This document shows positions 21,877 through 32,117 of a DNA stretch of 64,000 bases, in pieces. The notes under the pieces were generated by a model. The model was not told the origin of the DNA. It saw only the letters and a list, made by a program, of their open reading frames with translations, and ran no database searches. This DNA is from Brachycybe producta. Lineage: Eukaryota; Arthropoda; Diplopoda; Playtdesmida; Andrognathidae. Within the stretch, counting starts at the first letter, position 1, and each line of letters starts with the position of its first letter. The stretch covers positions 3,044,558-3,108,557 of the forward strand of contig JAUPFP010000017.1 in NCBI GenBank assembly GCA_036925085.1, given 5' to 3'. The position numbers and the translations under genes are program-made.

Positions 21877-22540
21877 TTGGAATCAAAGGGGTTGAAAATA
21901 AGTAGGGCAAAAATGGAGTACATGAAATTTCAGTGGGATGGGAAAGAACAGTTGAATGAGGGGATTAGACTTGGGGACAGTTTAATGCAGCAGGTGCATG
22001 ACTTCAAATATTTAGAATCTGTGCTGCAAGATGATGGGAGCTTAGACTTAGACATCAGAAACCGGATAAAAGCAGGTTGGCATAGGTGGAGGCAGGCTAG
22101 TGAGGTTTTATGTGACAGAAAGTTACCTATAAAATTGAAGGGAGTTTTATAGGACAGTAATCAGACCAGCTATGTTGTATGGGTCAGTATGTTGGGCAAT
22201 CAAGAAGGTGCATGAGGATAGAATGCAGTTAGCTGAGATGAGAATGCTAAGGTTTATGAGTGGGGTGACCAGAACGGATAGGATCAGAAATGATTTTATT
22301 AGGGGTAGTGTAGGGGTAACAAATATAGTTGAAAAGATGCAGGAAAATAGGCTGCGGTGGTTTGGGCATGTCCTCAGGAGCGGAGAAGATGGGCTGCTGA
22401 GGCAGGCAATGAACTTAGACCTGGGAATAAAATGGGGTAGAGGAAGACCCATGCAAACCTGGGACGTGGTAGTAAAACGGGATATGGTGGCATGTAGGGT
22501 CACTGGAGGCTTGGTGCAAAATTGGAATGAGTGGAGTTAG
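21877..22540 (+). pseudogene. RTE RT C-terminal fragment
   Basis: Two frames (21,877-22,152 and 22,172-22,540) carry the region after the RT palm: SRAKMEYMKFQWDGKEQL, QQVHDFKYLESVL, then LYGSVCWAIKKVHEDRM and RLRWFGHVLRSGEDG. This thumb/C-terminal module is characteristic of RTE-like and related LINEs. A frameshift separates the frames near 22,150. Confidence 0.88.
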
Positions 22541-22609
22541 AACCAGCAAGGCCGACCCTGCTGCTTGCGGGATAAGGTACAAGAAATGATGATGATGATG
22601 ATGATATAT

Positions 22610-23533
22610 TGTGACGGACCTTTTTCCGTTAGTAGAATCTGCTCTTTTTGGTTAATACGCGCGAGTTTGCACTCGTATTGATAGTGATTGGCTAGGTCAC
22701 TAATTCTACTGGCCCGGGAGGACTAGACCAATATAACGTCTATTTTATGTCCTTACTAGTCTCTGGCAAAAGACTTCACAGTCTTGAGGATCTTTAATCT
22801 CTGTATCTCTCGGACTTTTGTCCGTAAATCTGCCCTAAGAATCGTGTAAAATATACTTACTTGTACGTTGCAGGTTTGCACCTGTTGGGACCTTGATGTA
22901 TCCAAAATAGGTGAAGACCTGCAAATGATGAGTTCACAATCGCGGAATTTAAGTTTCGAAGAATAAACACCACTGGTTTAGTTTAAATATCAAATGGAAG
23001 ATTTATTCCGGTGCAAAACATAACAATGGCAAACTGGTTTTACACACAACACATAGAAATATACTTTTGAAAATAATGTTAAAAGAAGAGAACCTAGCCA
23101 AAATCGGGCATAGGTTCGGTATTTAAAAAGAAGCTCTTGAACATATAAAATGCACTCTTTATATACCCTGAGAATCCAGAAGTCGGATTCTCAGGGCACA
23201 ATTTTACAATTGGTTACTTTACTATCTTGGCCCAAATAGACCAATCACAAGATTGATCTATTTGGCCAAAATCATGATTCATCCCCTGTTATCACACATA
23301 GGTGATAACAGGAAAAACGAAAACAAAATCACGTTAAAAACACATTAACTTCACTCATGTGGAAGTAAAAATGAAGGGGAATGACAAGGTCAAGATCAAA
23401 AGATATGACCTCTGGGTCACTTGGTACCAAAAGTACCGAGTGGCCCAGAAGCCAAACAAAATACAGGGTGACGTTAACCCCCAAAAATGAAAACGCTAAA
23501 GAGCGAAAATAAGCGGCGGCCCCAAACGTCTCA
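22610..23533 (-). mobile_element. Solo LTR, family 3
   Basis: On the minus strand it starts TGAGACG and ends GGTCCGTCACA, like the family-2 LTR end. ATAT on both sides (22,606-22,609 and 23,534-23,537) is a 4-bp duplication. Minus-strand TATATAAAG lies near 23,157-23,165 and AATAAA at 23,002-23,007, in promoter-to-polyA order. No internal element remains. A partial relative lies at about 26,420-26,710. Confidence 0.8.
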
Positions 23534-23550
23534 ATATTATATATATATTA

Positions 23551-24091
23551 AGCCAGGTCTGTGTGTGTGTGTGTGTGTGAATAATGCTGTACAATTTATA
23601 TAAATTTAAATGAATAAATGAACAGCTTTTTTCTCAAGGTCAACTATATGTTGCACACTCCCCATCCAAGAACCCCATGATATTAAATTGGAGAGAGGGA
23701 AAAGGTTGGAAAGTGTAGAAGGGGGAGAGAAAGAGAAAAATGGAGGGGGAACAAGTGGGAGGGGGTGACTGAAATTGAAATGAAAGGAGTAAAAAGGAAC
23801 AAACGACGCGCATGCGCACACCAGAGAAAATGAACTCATTTTCTCTTTCAAATATAAAAAGGGGAGGGGATAATAGTAGCGAAATTAAACCAGAGTTTAT
23901 CATGGGCAACTGTGCCCAGCATTAGAATCATTAGAATTTCTTTTCCCCTGCCCTTGTCATCAATTTCTAATTGGTTTGTTACTTGGTCGGACGTCATAAA
24001 AGGGCGGAGGAAAAGAAATTCTAACGATTGACAGGCAATACAATTGCCTGTGAATTTTGCTCCCGTCATTTATGACGGGTTACCCCAATAG
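23551..24091 (+). mobile_element. Helitron-like element, copy 2 (long form)
   Basis: Head GCCAGGTCTGTGTGTG, tail hairpin CCCGTCATTTATGACGGG then TTACCCCAATAG (CTAG mutated to ATAG). Relative to the 287-bp copy at 28,987 it has an extra ~200 bp (about 23,835-24,045) also present in the copy at 55,702; this contains MULE-MITE-like GGGCGGAGGAAAAG arms, so the long form carries a captured or nested segment. Confidence 0.75.
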
Positions 24092-24569
24092 TACTAATAT
24101 ATTTTTGTTGAGGGTTGTATTAGAAAAGACAAAACAAAAAAGAATTTACAAACACCCTATTGTAACTTTGCAATAAATACTTTTATGTGTTCCGTGAAAA
24201 TATGTTTAGAAACATTTGTTGTAACTCCCCTTCAAAGAAAACAAAAAAAATGCTGTTAACGATTCGACATTCCAGAAAAAAAACTATCAAGTATCAACCT
24301 TTACTTTTTTTTGCTAAATTCTGAATGAAGAATCTTTAATTTCTCAAGATACGGGCTCTGTTAATAACGTTTATTTTGTAAATAGTTATACCCAACTCTC
24401 TAAAACTAACGTCTAGACTTTCTCGAAAAAGTACTGTAAAAATCCCAACAGAAAAAATTCCTTGAAAAATAATTTATTTTCTAATAAATAGATTTTAAAC
24501 ACATGTTAAGATGATGCGGGGGAAACAGCATAAACTAAAGGTAGCGACTAGAGCTGCGACTTACAAGGC
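24092..24569. other. AT-rich sequence, no gene seen
   Basis: No supported gene, RNA or recognised repeat; A/T runs. Confidence 0.5.
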
Positions 24570-24830
24570 ACGGAAATCACTTATAAACACATGGAAAAGC
24601 GTGGAAAACACTTATAAACACACCGGAAAGTGTTTGTGTTTCCCATGTATTCCCGCGCTTTTCCGTGTGTTTGTGTTTTCCTTGCATTTGTATGTGTTTT
24701 CCGCACTTTTCCGTGCGTTTGTGTTTTCCGCACTTTTCCGTGCGTTTGTGTTTTCCGTGCTTTTCCATTGTTTGTAAGTGTTTTCCGTGCTTTCCCATGT
24801 GTCTGTATGTATTTTCCGTGTCTTGTAACG
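24570..24830. repeat. 27-bp minisatellite (GTGTTTTCCG)
   Basis: Imperfect repeats with CCGCACTTTTCCGTGCG at 24,701 and 24,728, a 27-bp period, continuing with variants to about 24,830. Frames open through it on both strands are a by-product of the repeat. Confidence 0.75.
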
Positions 24831-24959
24831 CTTACAGTAGCCTAATATAGATTTTTTTCGCGCGTTTGCATCCGTTTCCATAAGTTTCCGTGTTTTAGTT
24901 TGACCCCTCATTTATTTGCATGATTGATCTGATGATTGCCTTGTTTATGTGTTTGTTCT

Positions 24960-25095
24960 ACAGGCAGTTAGAAATCGGGAAGAACTTCAGTTGGCTCCGC
25001 CCTTGTTATGACGACCGGCAACTTCTAATTGGTTTGTTGTGTGGTTCGATGTTGAAAAGGGCGTAGCATGTGACGTCAGACTACATAACCGATCG
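24960..25095. mobile_element. MULE-like MITE, truncated
   Basis: Left end ACAGGCAGTTAGAAATCGGG and the first ~135 bp of the family at 19,289; the right arm is missing after GTCAGACTACATAACCGATC. Confidence 0.8.
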
Positions 25096-25267
25096 AAGCT
25101 AATTTATTCGAGTGTTTTTCGTGTATAAAAAAAAGTTTTACTCAAGTACTATCTAAAAAAAATTTGGAAAACCAGATCTTTTATCTTTAAAATGGTTTGG
25201 TTTGTATTATTTTATCCAAAACATTTCATGTTAACCAATAGTTTTGAAGTTATTTGTTTCATCCTAA

Positions 25268-25756
25268 GAGCCTAGATACAGCGTTTAATTCAAAATTTCT
25301 CCGAATGTCGGAGCCGGGATCGGTTTTTTAACGTTTTTTCTCCAGGTTTCAAGTCACATAATAATTCATAGAAAAATAATATCGCATGTTAAGCTTATAA
25401 AAAGAAACCATCATGAAGCCAATATATGACAGTACGTGCTAATTATTTTGTTATTCTTCTAAATCGTTTTAACGAGGTTTTTTCAAATGTGTGGGGGCGG
25501 TTTTTGATCCAATGGGATTTAACATAGAGTTAAAAAACGAACGATTTTGAACCTTGTTTAAAAATAGGAAATTTTCAAAAATTATATAAATCGAGCACGT
25601 GAAGAACAATACTTTTTATTGCATTTTGCGCTTTAATGTATTTTAATTGAGCGATTGCGAGGCGATTTCTTGCAGTTTTAGTAACATCATATAACAACAC
25701 TCATTTGTCTCGTTGTCGTCTGCTCAAAACAACAAGATGGACGTGTGGCTAGGCTC
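25268..25756. mobile_element. TTAA-type fold-back element, copy 3
   Basis: Terminal repeats GAGCCTAGATACA and TGTGGCTAGGCTC, with TTAA on the right (25,757-25,760) and the mutated CTAA on the left. The interior ACCATCATGAAGCCAATATATG is related to the centre of the element at 30,209. No coding frame. Confidence 0.6.
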
Positions 25757-26419
25757 TTAAGGCCTTGCTAGAGCTCTATAAAAAGAACTCTGAAAAAAAT
25801 ATTCCAAAAACATAAATAACACAAAATGGAACTCAGAAAATAATTTGCAGCCTCTATTGAAACGATAAGTCCAGGAGCGATCCTGGCTCATTTAGTTTTT
25901 TCTGGATCGTTTTTATTTTTGGATTGGCATGGAACTTTGTCAACCTTCTGTACTCACGTACAGAGGATTGACCTAGTTCTATCAGCTGATGACGATGCCA
26001 ATATCCTGTCTTGGGTCCTTTTTCCTCCATGTCCCACCCCAAAGAGATCGTCCTGATAAGCCGCAACATTAGGTCTATGGGGTTCAAACTTTCTATTATA
26101 AGTTTGTTTTGATTGTAACGAGTCACTTGTCTATATTTTGTTGACCATTGGTCAATCATGTTGATTGGCCAGGTAGGTTTTTATTTTCGTTTTTACCTAA
26201 TCAGGAGCTACTGAGAAAGTGTTCTCAGTATCCTCTTTTTGGGTATAAAACTCCGTGCATGTTGTATGTAAAGAGGAGATTCTTAAGCACTCCTGAGACA
26301 ACGAATCTATGCTCGGGTTTTGCTAGAAAATAATGAGAAATGTAAATAATCTAGAATTTATATTTAAAAAAAATTGCAGAAGTTTTATTTTTATCTTTTT
26401 TAAAACCAAACGAAGAACT

Positions 26420-26710
26420 TCAACATTTTGTCATCTAGCACTGTCCACCCAGGTGTAAACCTGGATCTCCAGCACTAGATGAAACTTCAGAAGACAGAAC
26501 GATCAACCAGCTTTTTAAGGGCAAAAGTCCGGGGAGTAGCAGACAACAAAAGATCCTTAAAACTGTAAAGGTTCTTGAGAGGAACTTGTGAGGAAACGAA
26601 CGGGACTAATTTGTTCCCTTCCTCTCGAACCAGAGTAGAATTAGTGGCCTAGCCAACCACTTTCTGATCGCCCGAAAGAGAGCTACGATACTTTTTGATA
26701 ATTCTATTCA
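26420..26710 (+). repeat. Fragment of family-3 LTR
   Basis: Reverse complement of the R-U5 side of the LTR at 22,610-23,533: the complement GGTTGGCTAGGCCACTAATT versus GATTGGCTAGGTCACTAATT, and matching GGATCTTT and GGACTTTTG blocks. Truncated at both ends. Confidence 0.6.
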
Positions 26711-26814
26711 CCCCATGAAGTTTGTTACACTATAGCATAATGAAAACTCTGAAAACAAAAGCCAATTGTGTAAATCCGTATGTTGCTGTCCGCACATAGT
26801 CACTCTGATCGTTT

Positions 26815-27178
26815 CAGTAGCATAGATAGGATTTGCCTCTCGCGTAGCTAGTTTGTGCCGCCCTCGGTGGCCCGCTAGTTTGCCGCCCTTCTCTCACAAA
26901 AAACGCCACACAATACACATCAGTGGTACGACCAGGATTCTCGTCTGGGAGGGGCCAAACGATATTATCGATATCCAGTGATTGAAATCGTTTATAGAAT
27001 TTTATATTAATTATCAAATTATAACAAACCAGTACCAGATTTTACTAAATTCTGTTTTTTCAAGTTTAAAAAAATAATGCTGTATTTCTTCTTGGGTCAT
27101 CTTAGAATTTTTTTTTCGTTGGTGACGCCCCCTAAAAAAGTGTCACCCAGGACGAACCGCCCCTATCTACACTACTGG
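26815..27178. mobile_element. hAT-like MITE with CAGTAGCATAGATAGG ends
   Basis: Ends CAGTAGCATAGATAGG and CCTATCTACACTACTG. A second CAGTGG-type start at 26,922 and CTACGCCACTG at 27,293-27,303 suggest another hAT-like element overlaps it. No target duplication readable and no transposase. Confidence 0.5.
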
Positions 27179-27534
27179 GGGATCAACAACAAAATTGTTA
27201 GATGTTAGCATCTTAATGCGTTTTGGAAAAAAAAAATGTTTTAATCCTTTGGGGGTCGGGGATCAAACCCCTATGTCTCCCTCCCCCCAAAACCTACGCC
27301 ACTGGACTGTTTCAATGTTGCATTTCCCTAGATTCCTTATTGTATTTTTTACAATTACAATTACAAAAAGTATTCTGCTAAAAGTACTCTGAAATAAATG
27401 TTAAAAACATTATTTCAGAGTACTCAAGTTTTCCACTCTTTAAAACAGCAGTTTTTCAGAAGAAAAAAATTCCAAAAACTATCATTTCTGAGTGTTTCAT
27501 TGAGCTCTAGCAAGGCCCTTTACACGCCTGATAA

Positions 27535-27634
27535 CTTAAATGCATTTAAATAATAAACGTGTTCTACAGAGCCCTGTGAAGGGCAAACAAACAATATGTC
27601 GAATTCAATTTATTCAGTTAATAATTATTTTATA
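27535..27634. repeat. Dispersed repeat X, left part
   Basis: AATGCATTTAAATAATAAAC, CTACAGAGCCCTGTGAAGGG and AATTCAATTTATTCAGT also occur at 55,535-55,640 and, inverted, at 59,040-59,140. Repeat X resumes at 28,344 (CTCAAAATATTGA) after the Helitron pair; at 55,620 the two parts are close together, giving an approximate empty site. Confidence 0.75.
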
Positions 27635-28343
27635 CTAGTGGGGTAACCCGTCATAAATGACGGGAGCAAAATTCACAGGCAATTGCGCGCATGCGCGTCG
27701 TTTTTTCCTTTTTTACTCCTTTCAATTCAATTCAATTTCGGTCACCCCCTCCCACGTTTCTCTCTCCTCCCTCTACACTTTCCAACCTTTTCCCCTCTCC
27801 AATTTCAGTCACCCCTCCCACTTCCCCCCTCCACGTTTCTCTCTCTCTCCCCCTCTACACTTTCCAACCTTTCCCATTTTAATATCATGGGGTTCTTGGA
27901 TGTGGAGTGTGCAACATATAGTTGACCTTGAGAAAAAAAGTTTCATTTCTTCATTTCTTCAAATTTATATAATTTCCGACACAGTGTTAGTCCACACACA
28001 CACACATGTATGTGTGGGGAGTAACAACTGTACAAAACCCTTGAAGCACGTCGGAATTTATATAAATTTAAATAAATGAAGAAATGAACAGCTTTTTTTT
28101 CTCAAGGTCAACTATATGTTGCACACTCCCCATCCAAGAACCCCATTGATATTAAATTGTAGAGGGGAAAAGGTTGGAAAGGGTAGAGGGGGAAGAGAGA
28201 GAGAGAGAAACGTGGAGGGAGAAAAAAGTGGGAGGGGGTGACTGAAATTGAAATGAAAAAAGTAAAAAAGGAACAAACGACGCGCACACGCACAATTGCC
28301 TGTGAATTTTGCTCCCGTCATTTATGACGGGTTACCCCACTAG
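27635..28343. mobile_element. Head-to-head pair of Helitron-like elements
   Basis: A 709-bp unit with both outer tips ending in the CTAG-hairpin 3' end (CTAG at 27,635-27,638 inverted, and at 28,340-28,343). The two arms are inverted copies of the same ~330-bp Helitron-like sequence meeting in a (CA)n/(GT)n stretch near 27,990-28,015. The left copy has a partial internal duplication of the CCCCTCCCAC/TTTCCAACC block. It sits inside repeat X. Confidence 0.8.
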
Positions 28344-28439
28344 TCTCAAAATATTGAATTAATACTTAAATATAATATAGACACTATTGACAACATTTTG
28401 ATTTAGCATTTCAATTTAAAATAATAATAAAGTCACTTT

Positions 28440-28986
28440 TTATTTGGTTCTTGTCCTTAACAAGGCAAGCGGTCCAAAGGTTGCGGTTTGTCCAACGCAC
28501 CCTTAAACATAGTAAAGAAAATGTAAAGAAGGTCTGTTACTTTACCCTAGTTACCTATCTTAGAATATTGTTTCCCAATTTGGAACCCATTTAGAAATAA
28601 TCTAAAACAAGAAATAGAAATGGTGCAGCGTAGGGCTGCAAGATTTGTAAAGGGACGGTATGCGTATACTGACAGCGTATCGTCTATGCTCCAAGAGCTA
28701 GAATGGGAATCATTAGCAGGCTGAAGAAATGAGCAAAGCCTCGCTCTTCTGGGACGTTTGCTGTCTTGTGATAACATTACCCTGCTTAATGGTTTACTAA
28801 CTAGAAATCCTCGTAAAGGTAGATTTGGGCATTCAAAAACTTTCAAAGAATTAATGGCTAGGACTGATGCATATTTTTGGTCTTTTATTCCTAATGTTAT
28901 TAGACTATGGAATTCTCTTCCTGTGAATAGTTCTTTGTTAGGACGATTTCAATTTCATGATCTGATGTCTTATTATATATATAATA
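28440..28986 (+). pseudogene. CR1/Jockey-like LINE RT C-terminus
   Basis: Coding remnants include EIEMVQRRAARFVKGRY (near 28,615) and IPNVIRLWNSLPVNSS (near 28,890), the conserved end of the ORF2 protein in CR1/Jockey-group LINEs. A stop near 28,722 and a frame change break it. The element is 5'-truncated at about 28,440 and interrupted at 28,987 by a Helitron-like insert; its 3' untranslated tail resumes at 29,274. Confidence 0.88.
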
Positions 28987-29273
28987 TCCCAGGTCTGTGT
29001 GTGTGTGGAGTAACTGTACAAAACCATTGAAGCACGTCGGAATTTATATAAATTTGAATAAATGAACCGTTTTTTTTTCTCAAGGTCAACTATATGTTGA
29101 ACTCTTCCTTTGGAATGTGTAGAAAGGGGGAGAGAGAGAGAGAGAGAGAAAAGTGGGAGGGGGTGACTGAAATTGAAATGAAAGGAGTAAAAAAAGAAAA
29201 AAAAAAACGACGCGCATGCGCACAAATGCCTGTGGATTTTGCTCCCGTCATTTATGACGGGTTACCCCACTAG
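28987..29273 (+). mobile_element. Helitron-like element inside a LINE
   Basis: The cleanest single copy at 287 bp: starts TCCCAGGTCTGTGTGTGTG after an A, ends with hairpin CCCGTCATTTATGACGGG, TTACCCCA and CTAG before a T. The LINE reads on both sides, so this is an insertion into an A|T dinucleotide. Confidence 0.88.
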
Positions 29274-29372
29274 TTTTTAAATAATGACAATCAGTCGTGA
29301 TTGGGAGCAATCCCTCCCTGCCACATGGCTTTCGAGCTGATTGCAGGTGTATTTAATTGAATTGAATTGAAT
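29274..29372 (+). repeat. LINE 3' tail resumed
   Basis: GACAATCAGTCGTGATTGGG through GCAGGTGTATTTAATTG and then (AATTG)n. It matches the LINE tails at 17,985 and 59,640, closing the LINE begun at 28,440. Confidence 0.8.
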
Positions 29373-30204
29373 TAACTGGCTTCCGTATAATTCACCTAAA
29401 CACATTTAATTTGAATTCATTTAACTCGTATGTGTACAAGGTATAAGGCATGGGATGATGGGACCAAATACATTTAGTGTTTATCCGTTTTAGTGTTAAA
29501 CGGTTTCTGCTGTACTCACATTCTTTGGTGGTATTAATAAAGTTGAGCATATCGTAGAAATTGTCCAAAGCCAAAATTGTCAAGCATCTAATACATTTAC
29601 GAAAAACAAACTCATTTTTTTATTCATGCCACAAATTAAACTGCCCACAGTCTGAGCTCATATCACAAGAAGGTAATCCAGATTTGAGCATCTGTAATAG
29701 GGTTAAAGGCCCCACCCGCCATAAAGCTTTAGGCCTTTGAGCATCTACTCACACATTTTATTAATACTAATCCGAGCGCCTGCTCCAATAACTTGAGCAA
29801 AGAGCACGTACACCACTTTTATTAATACCAACCCTTGTTTTTTATGATATGCAGCAGCTCGCTTTAGTGCAATAACGGTATCCTTGCCTGCACAACGTGT
29901 ATTTTGATGCTGTCACGGCCATTAACTCATTTACCAAGTGCAGATTTCCTTTTATCGCCACATTGAAATTCACTCAGTTTAATAATTCTGAGACGCTGAA
30001 AACAAGACCACGAAGATAATAATGAGTAGAGGTAATTTGACTCTTGACATAGAATTTTAATAAAAAAAAACGGCAAATGGTTGAATTTAAAAATGTCAAT
30101 ATAGTAGTGATAAAACAAGCATTTTATACATTAGCTCAATTTAGCTGCTGGCAATAGACAGAAATCAATAGCAAAATGTCAGTTTTCAATTGATAAATTC
30201 CATG
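29373..30204. other. AT-rich sequence, one small dispersed repeat
   Basis: 29,385-29,450 is the reverse complement of about 58,860-58,930 (CACCTAAACACATTTAATTT). Otherwise no gene or recognised repeat. Confidence 0.5.
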
Positions 30205-30208
30205 TTAA

Positions 30209-30988
30209 GAGGCTACATCTCAAAATTACTTCAAAAAATCTCCGCAAAAAGCGCTAGCATCGTTTGTCTATTGAGCTCATAGACCCAATGTTAAAGAAAA
30301 CATGTGAATTTTTAAAATACACAATCACGGCGGCAATATGTTTATTGTTTATATCTAAAGTTGTCCAATATTAAGTTTTCAAAGTGCAATGTGCACCTTC
30401 AATATATGCTGATCGAGTGATAGAATGTCAAAAAATTAACAAGTGCGGTTATATTTTTAAAAACTATTTCAAAATTGCAAATTTCTAACTTATGTTAAAC
30501 TCCATTGAATACGTGCTCGTAAACAAAAAAAAAACATCCATTAAAATGCTCCTAAAAATACCTAAAAATAATTTTAAAAAACCATAATGACACCACAATG
30601 AAGCCAACACATAGGCGCATGGTTTTTTTAAAATTATTTTTACGTATTTTTCCGATTTGCATGTTTTTTTTTTCTTCTTTTTTTATTTGGGCGTACTCAA
30701 TGGAGTTTAACAAAATAGTTAAAAATTCGCGATTTTGAAATAGTTTTTAAAAATATAACTGCACTTTCCAGTTTTTCGTTATTTTATCACTCGATCAGCA
30801 TAAATTTAAGGTGCACATTGAACTTTGAAAACTTAATAATGGACAACTTTAGATATGAAAAATATTTGTGTATTTTAAAAAATTAACATTTTTTCTTTAA
30901 CATTGGGTCTATGAGCTCAATAGAATAACGATGTTAGCGCTCTTTGCGGAGATTTTTCAAAGTACTTGTAGTTTTGAGATGTAGCCTC
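30209..30988. mobile_element. TTAA-flanked fold-back element, copy 1
   Basis: 780 bp flanked by TTAA on both sides (30,205-30,208 and 30,989-30,992). Ends GAGGCTACATCTCAAAATTA and GAGATGTAGCCTC; the arms pair over most of their length, about 300 bp each, with an AT-rich centre (CAATGAAGCCAACACATAGG). TTAA targets are used by piggyBac and Kolobok superfamilies. No transposase; non-autonomous. Confidence 0.88.
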
Positions 30989-30992
30989 TTAA

Positions 30993-31598
30993 TTACTGCT
31001 GCTTCTAATGTCAAGACTTAGTATAGTAAGTAACTGAGTAACGTCACTGAAATGTAGTCTAGAAATTAGTGCAAAACCATTGGATTACTAATAAAACACA
31101 CCCTTGAAACTTGATCATACTATATTTTATACCACCCTCTCAGATGAGCAATATGCTTTTATAATTCAAAAGCATATAATTTGATTTGAGATTCGATTTG
31201 TCAGGGATTTGATATAAGAAGGCCACACGTTGGGCCTACTTCAAATGTATTTTTTACAAACAAAAATTTCACGTCACATGATTGTCATATTCTTTTACGA
31301 ATATCATAACTAGGATTCCGATTTTTATGCATTATAAAAGAAAATGTTTCTGAATTTGTGGCTAAAGTGCCAATTGTAGAAGTAAATCACCCAAAATTAG
31401 AGCACGTGCAATTATGTTTTTTTAACTCCCCCCCCCCCTCAAAAAGGCTGATTCGCGGCTAGATGTCTCGTAACCATCAATTCTCAACTAGTTCTAGCCT
31501 CTAACCAGTGTTTTCGATTTAAACAAGGAATTCAAAGAACCCTATACAGTGTTTAACATACTGACAGATGAATATTAATAATTTATTTTTCTAAAACG
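30993..31598. other. AT-rich sequence, no gene seen
   Basis: No open frame or recognised repeat; a C10 run lies near 31,428-31,438. Confidence 0.5.
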
Positions 31599-31604
31599 CA
31601 AACT

Positions 31605-32111
31605 TACGGAGTCCTGTAAAGAACATGTGAGATTATCTTTAAACTCTGGACCTGTCGACTTTAATCTGGACCTGTCGACTTTAATCTGGACCTGTCGACT
31701 TTAATCTGGACCTGTCGACTTTAATCTGGACCTGTCGACTTTAATCTGGACCTGTCGACTTTAATCTCGACCTGTCGACTTTATTCTCGACCTGTCGACT
31801 TTATTCTCGACATGTCGACTTTATTCTCGACATGTCGACTTTTAATCTATTTTATTCGGCCATGTTCATGATGTTATGTTGAGCGCACCATGCATACTCT
31901 AATCATGAAATTATTGCTGCTACAAGAGGGCGCTTGCAATAATTTAATTATTAGAGTATATGGTGCGTGCAACATGGCCGAATAAAATCGACTAAAAGTC
32001 GACATATCGAGAATAAAGTCGACATGTGGAGATTGAAGTCGAAATGTCAAGATTCAAGTCAAAATGTCGAGATTTAAAAAAAATCTCGCATGTCCTTTAC
32101 AGGGCTCCGTA
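31605..32111. mobile_element. Fold-back element with tandem-repeat arms
   Basis: 507 bp flanked by CAAACT (31,599-31,604 and 32,112-32,117). Tips TACGGAGTCCTGTAAAG and CTTTACAGGGCTCCGTA. The left arm holds ten ~20-bp units built on GACCTGTCGACTTTAATCTG (31,645-31,840); the right arm has about five diverged inverted units. The centre is a further inverted repeat, ATTCGGCCATGTT / AACATGGCCGAAT. The layout is like Drosophila FB/Galileo elements; homology to them is not shown. Confidence 0.88.
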
Positions 32112-32117
32112 CAAACT

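Larger units (their letters stand above)
20470..22604 (+). mobile_element. RTE-type LINE, copy 1 (RT deleted)
   Basis: Contains a 5' region, an apurinic endonuclease and the far C-terminal part of the RT ORF, then a tail of (ATGATG)n ending about 22,604. The RT catalytic core is missing; the join lies near 21,850-21,870. The same family is at 36,231-37,209 and 50,445-52,068. The tail abuts a solo LTR beginning at 22,610. Confidence 0.85.
25761..27517. mobile_element. TIR element with GGCCTTGCTAGAGCTC ends
   Basis: A perfect 16-bp terminal inverted repeat, GGCCTTGCTAGAGCTC (25,761-25,776) and GAGCTCTAGCAAGGCC (27,502-27,517). The interior contains an LTR fragment (about 26,420-26,710), nested hAT-like ends (26,815-27,178) and a 15-bp hairpin AGTACTCTGAAATAA/TTATTTCAGAGTACT at 27,383-27,424. 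A 101-codon minus-strand frame at 25,854-26,159 is not recognised and may be chance. Confidence 0.65.

Noticed and set aside
24511-24911. Overlapping Phe/Cys/Val-rich and Lys/His/Thr-rich frames on both strands
   Set aside because: By-products of the 27-bp minisatellite.
27657-28321. Ser/Phe/Pro-rich frames (for example 140 codons at 27,657)
   Set aside because: They lie inside the Helitron-like pair in C/T-rich non-coding DNA and mirror each other on the two strands.
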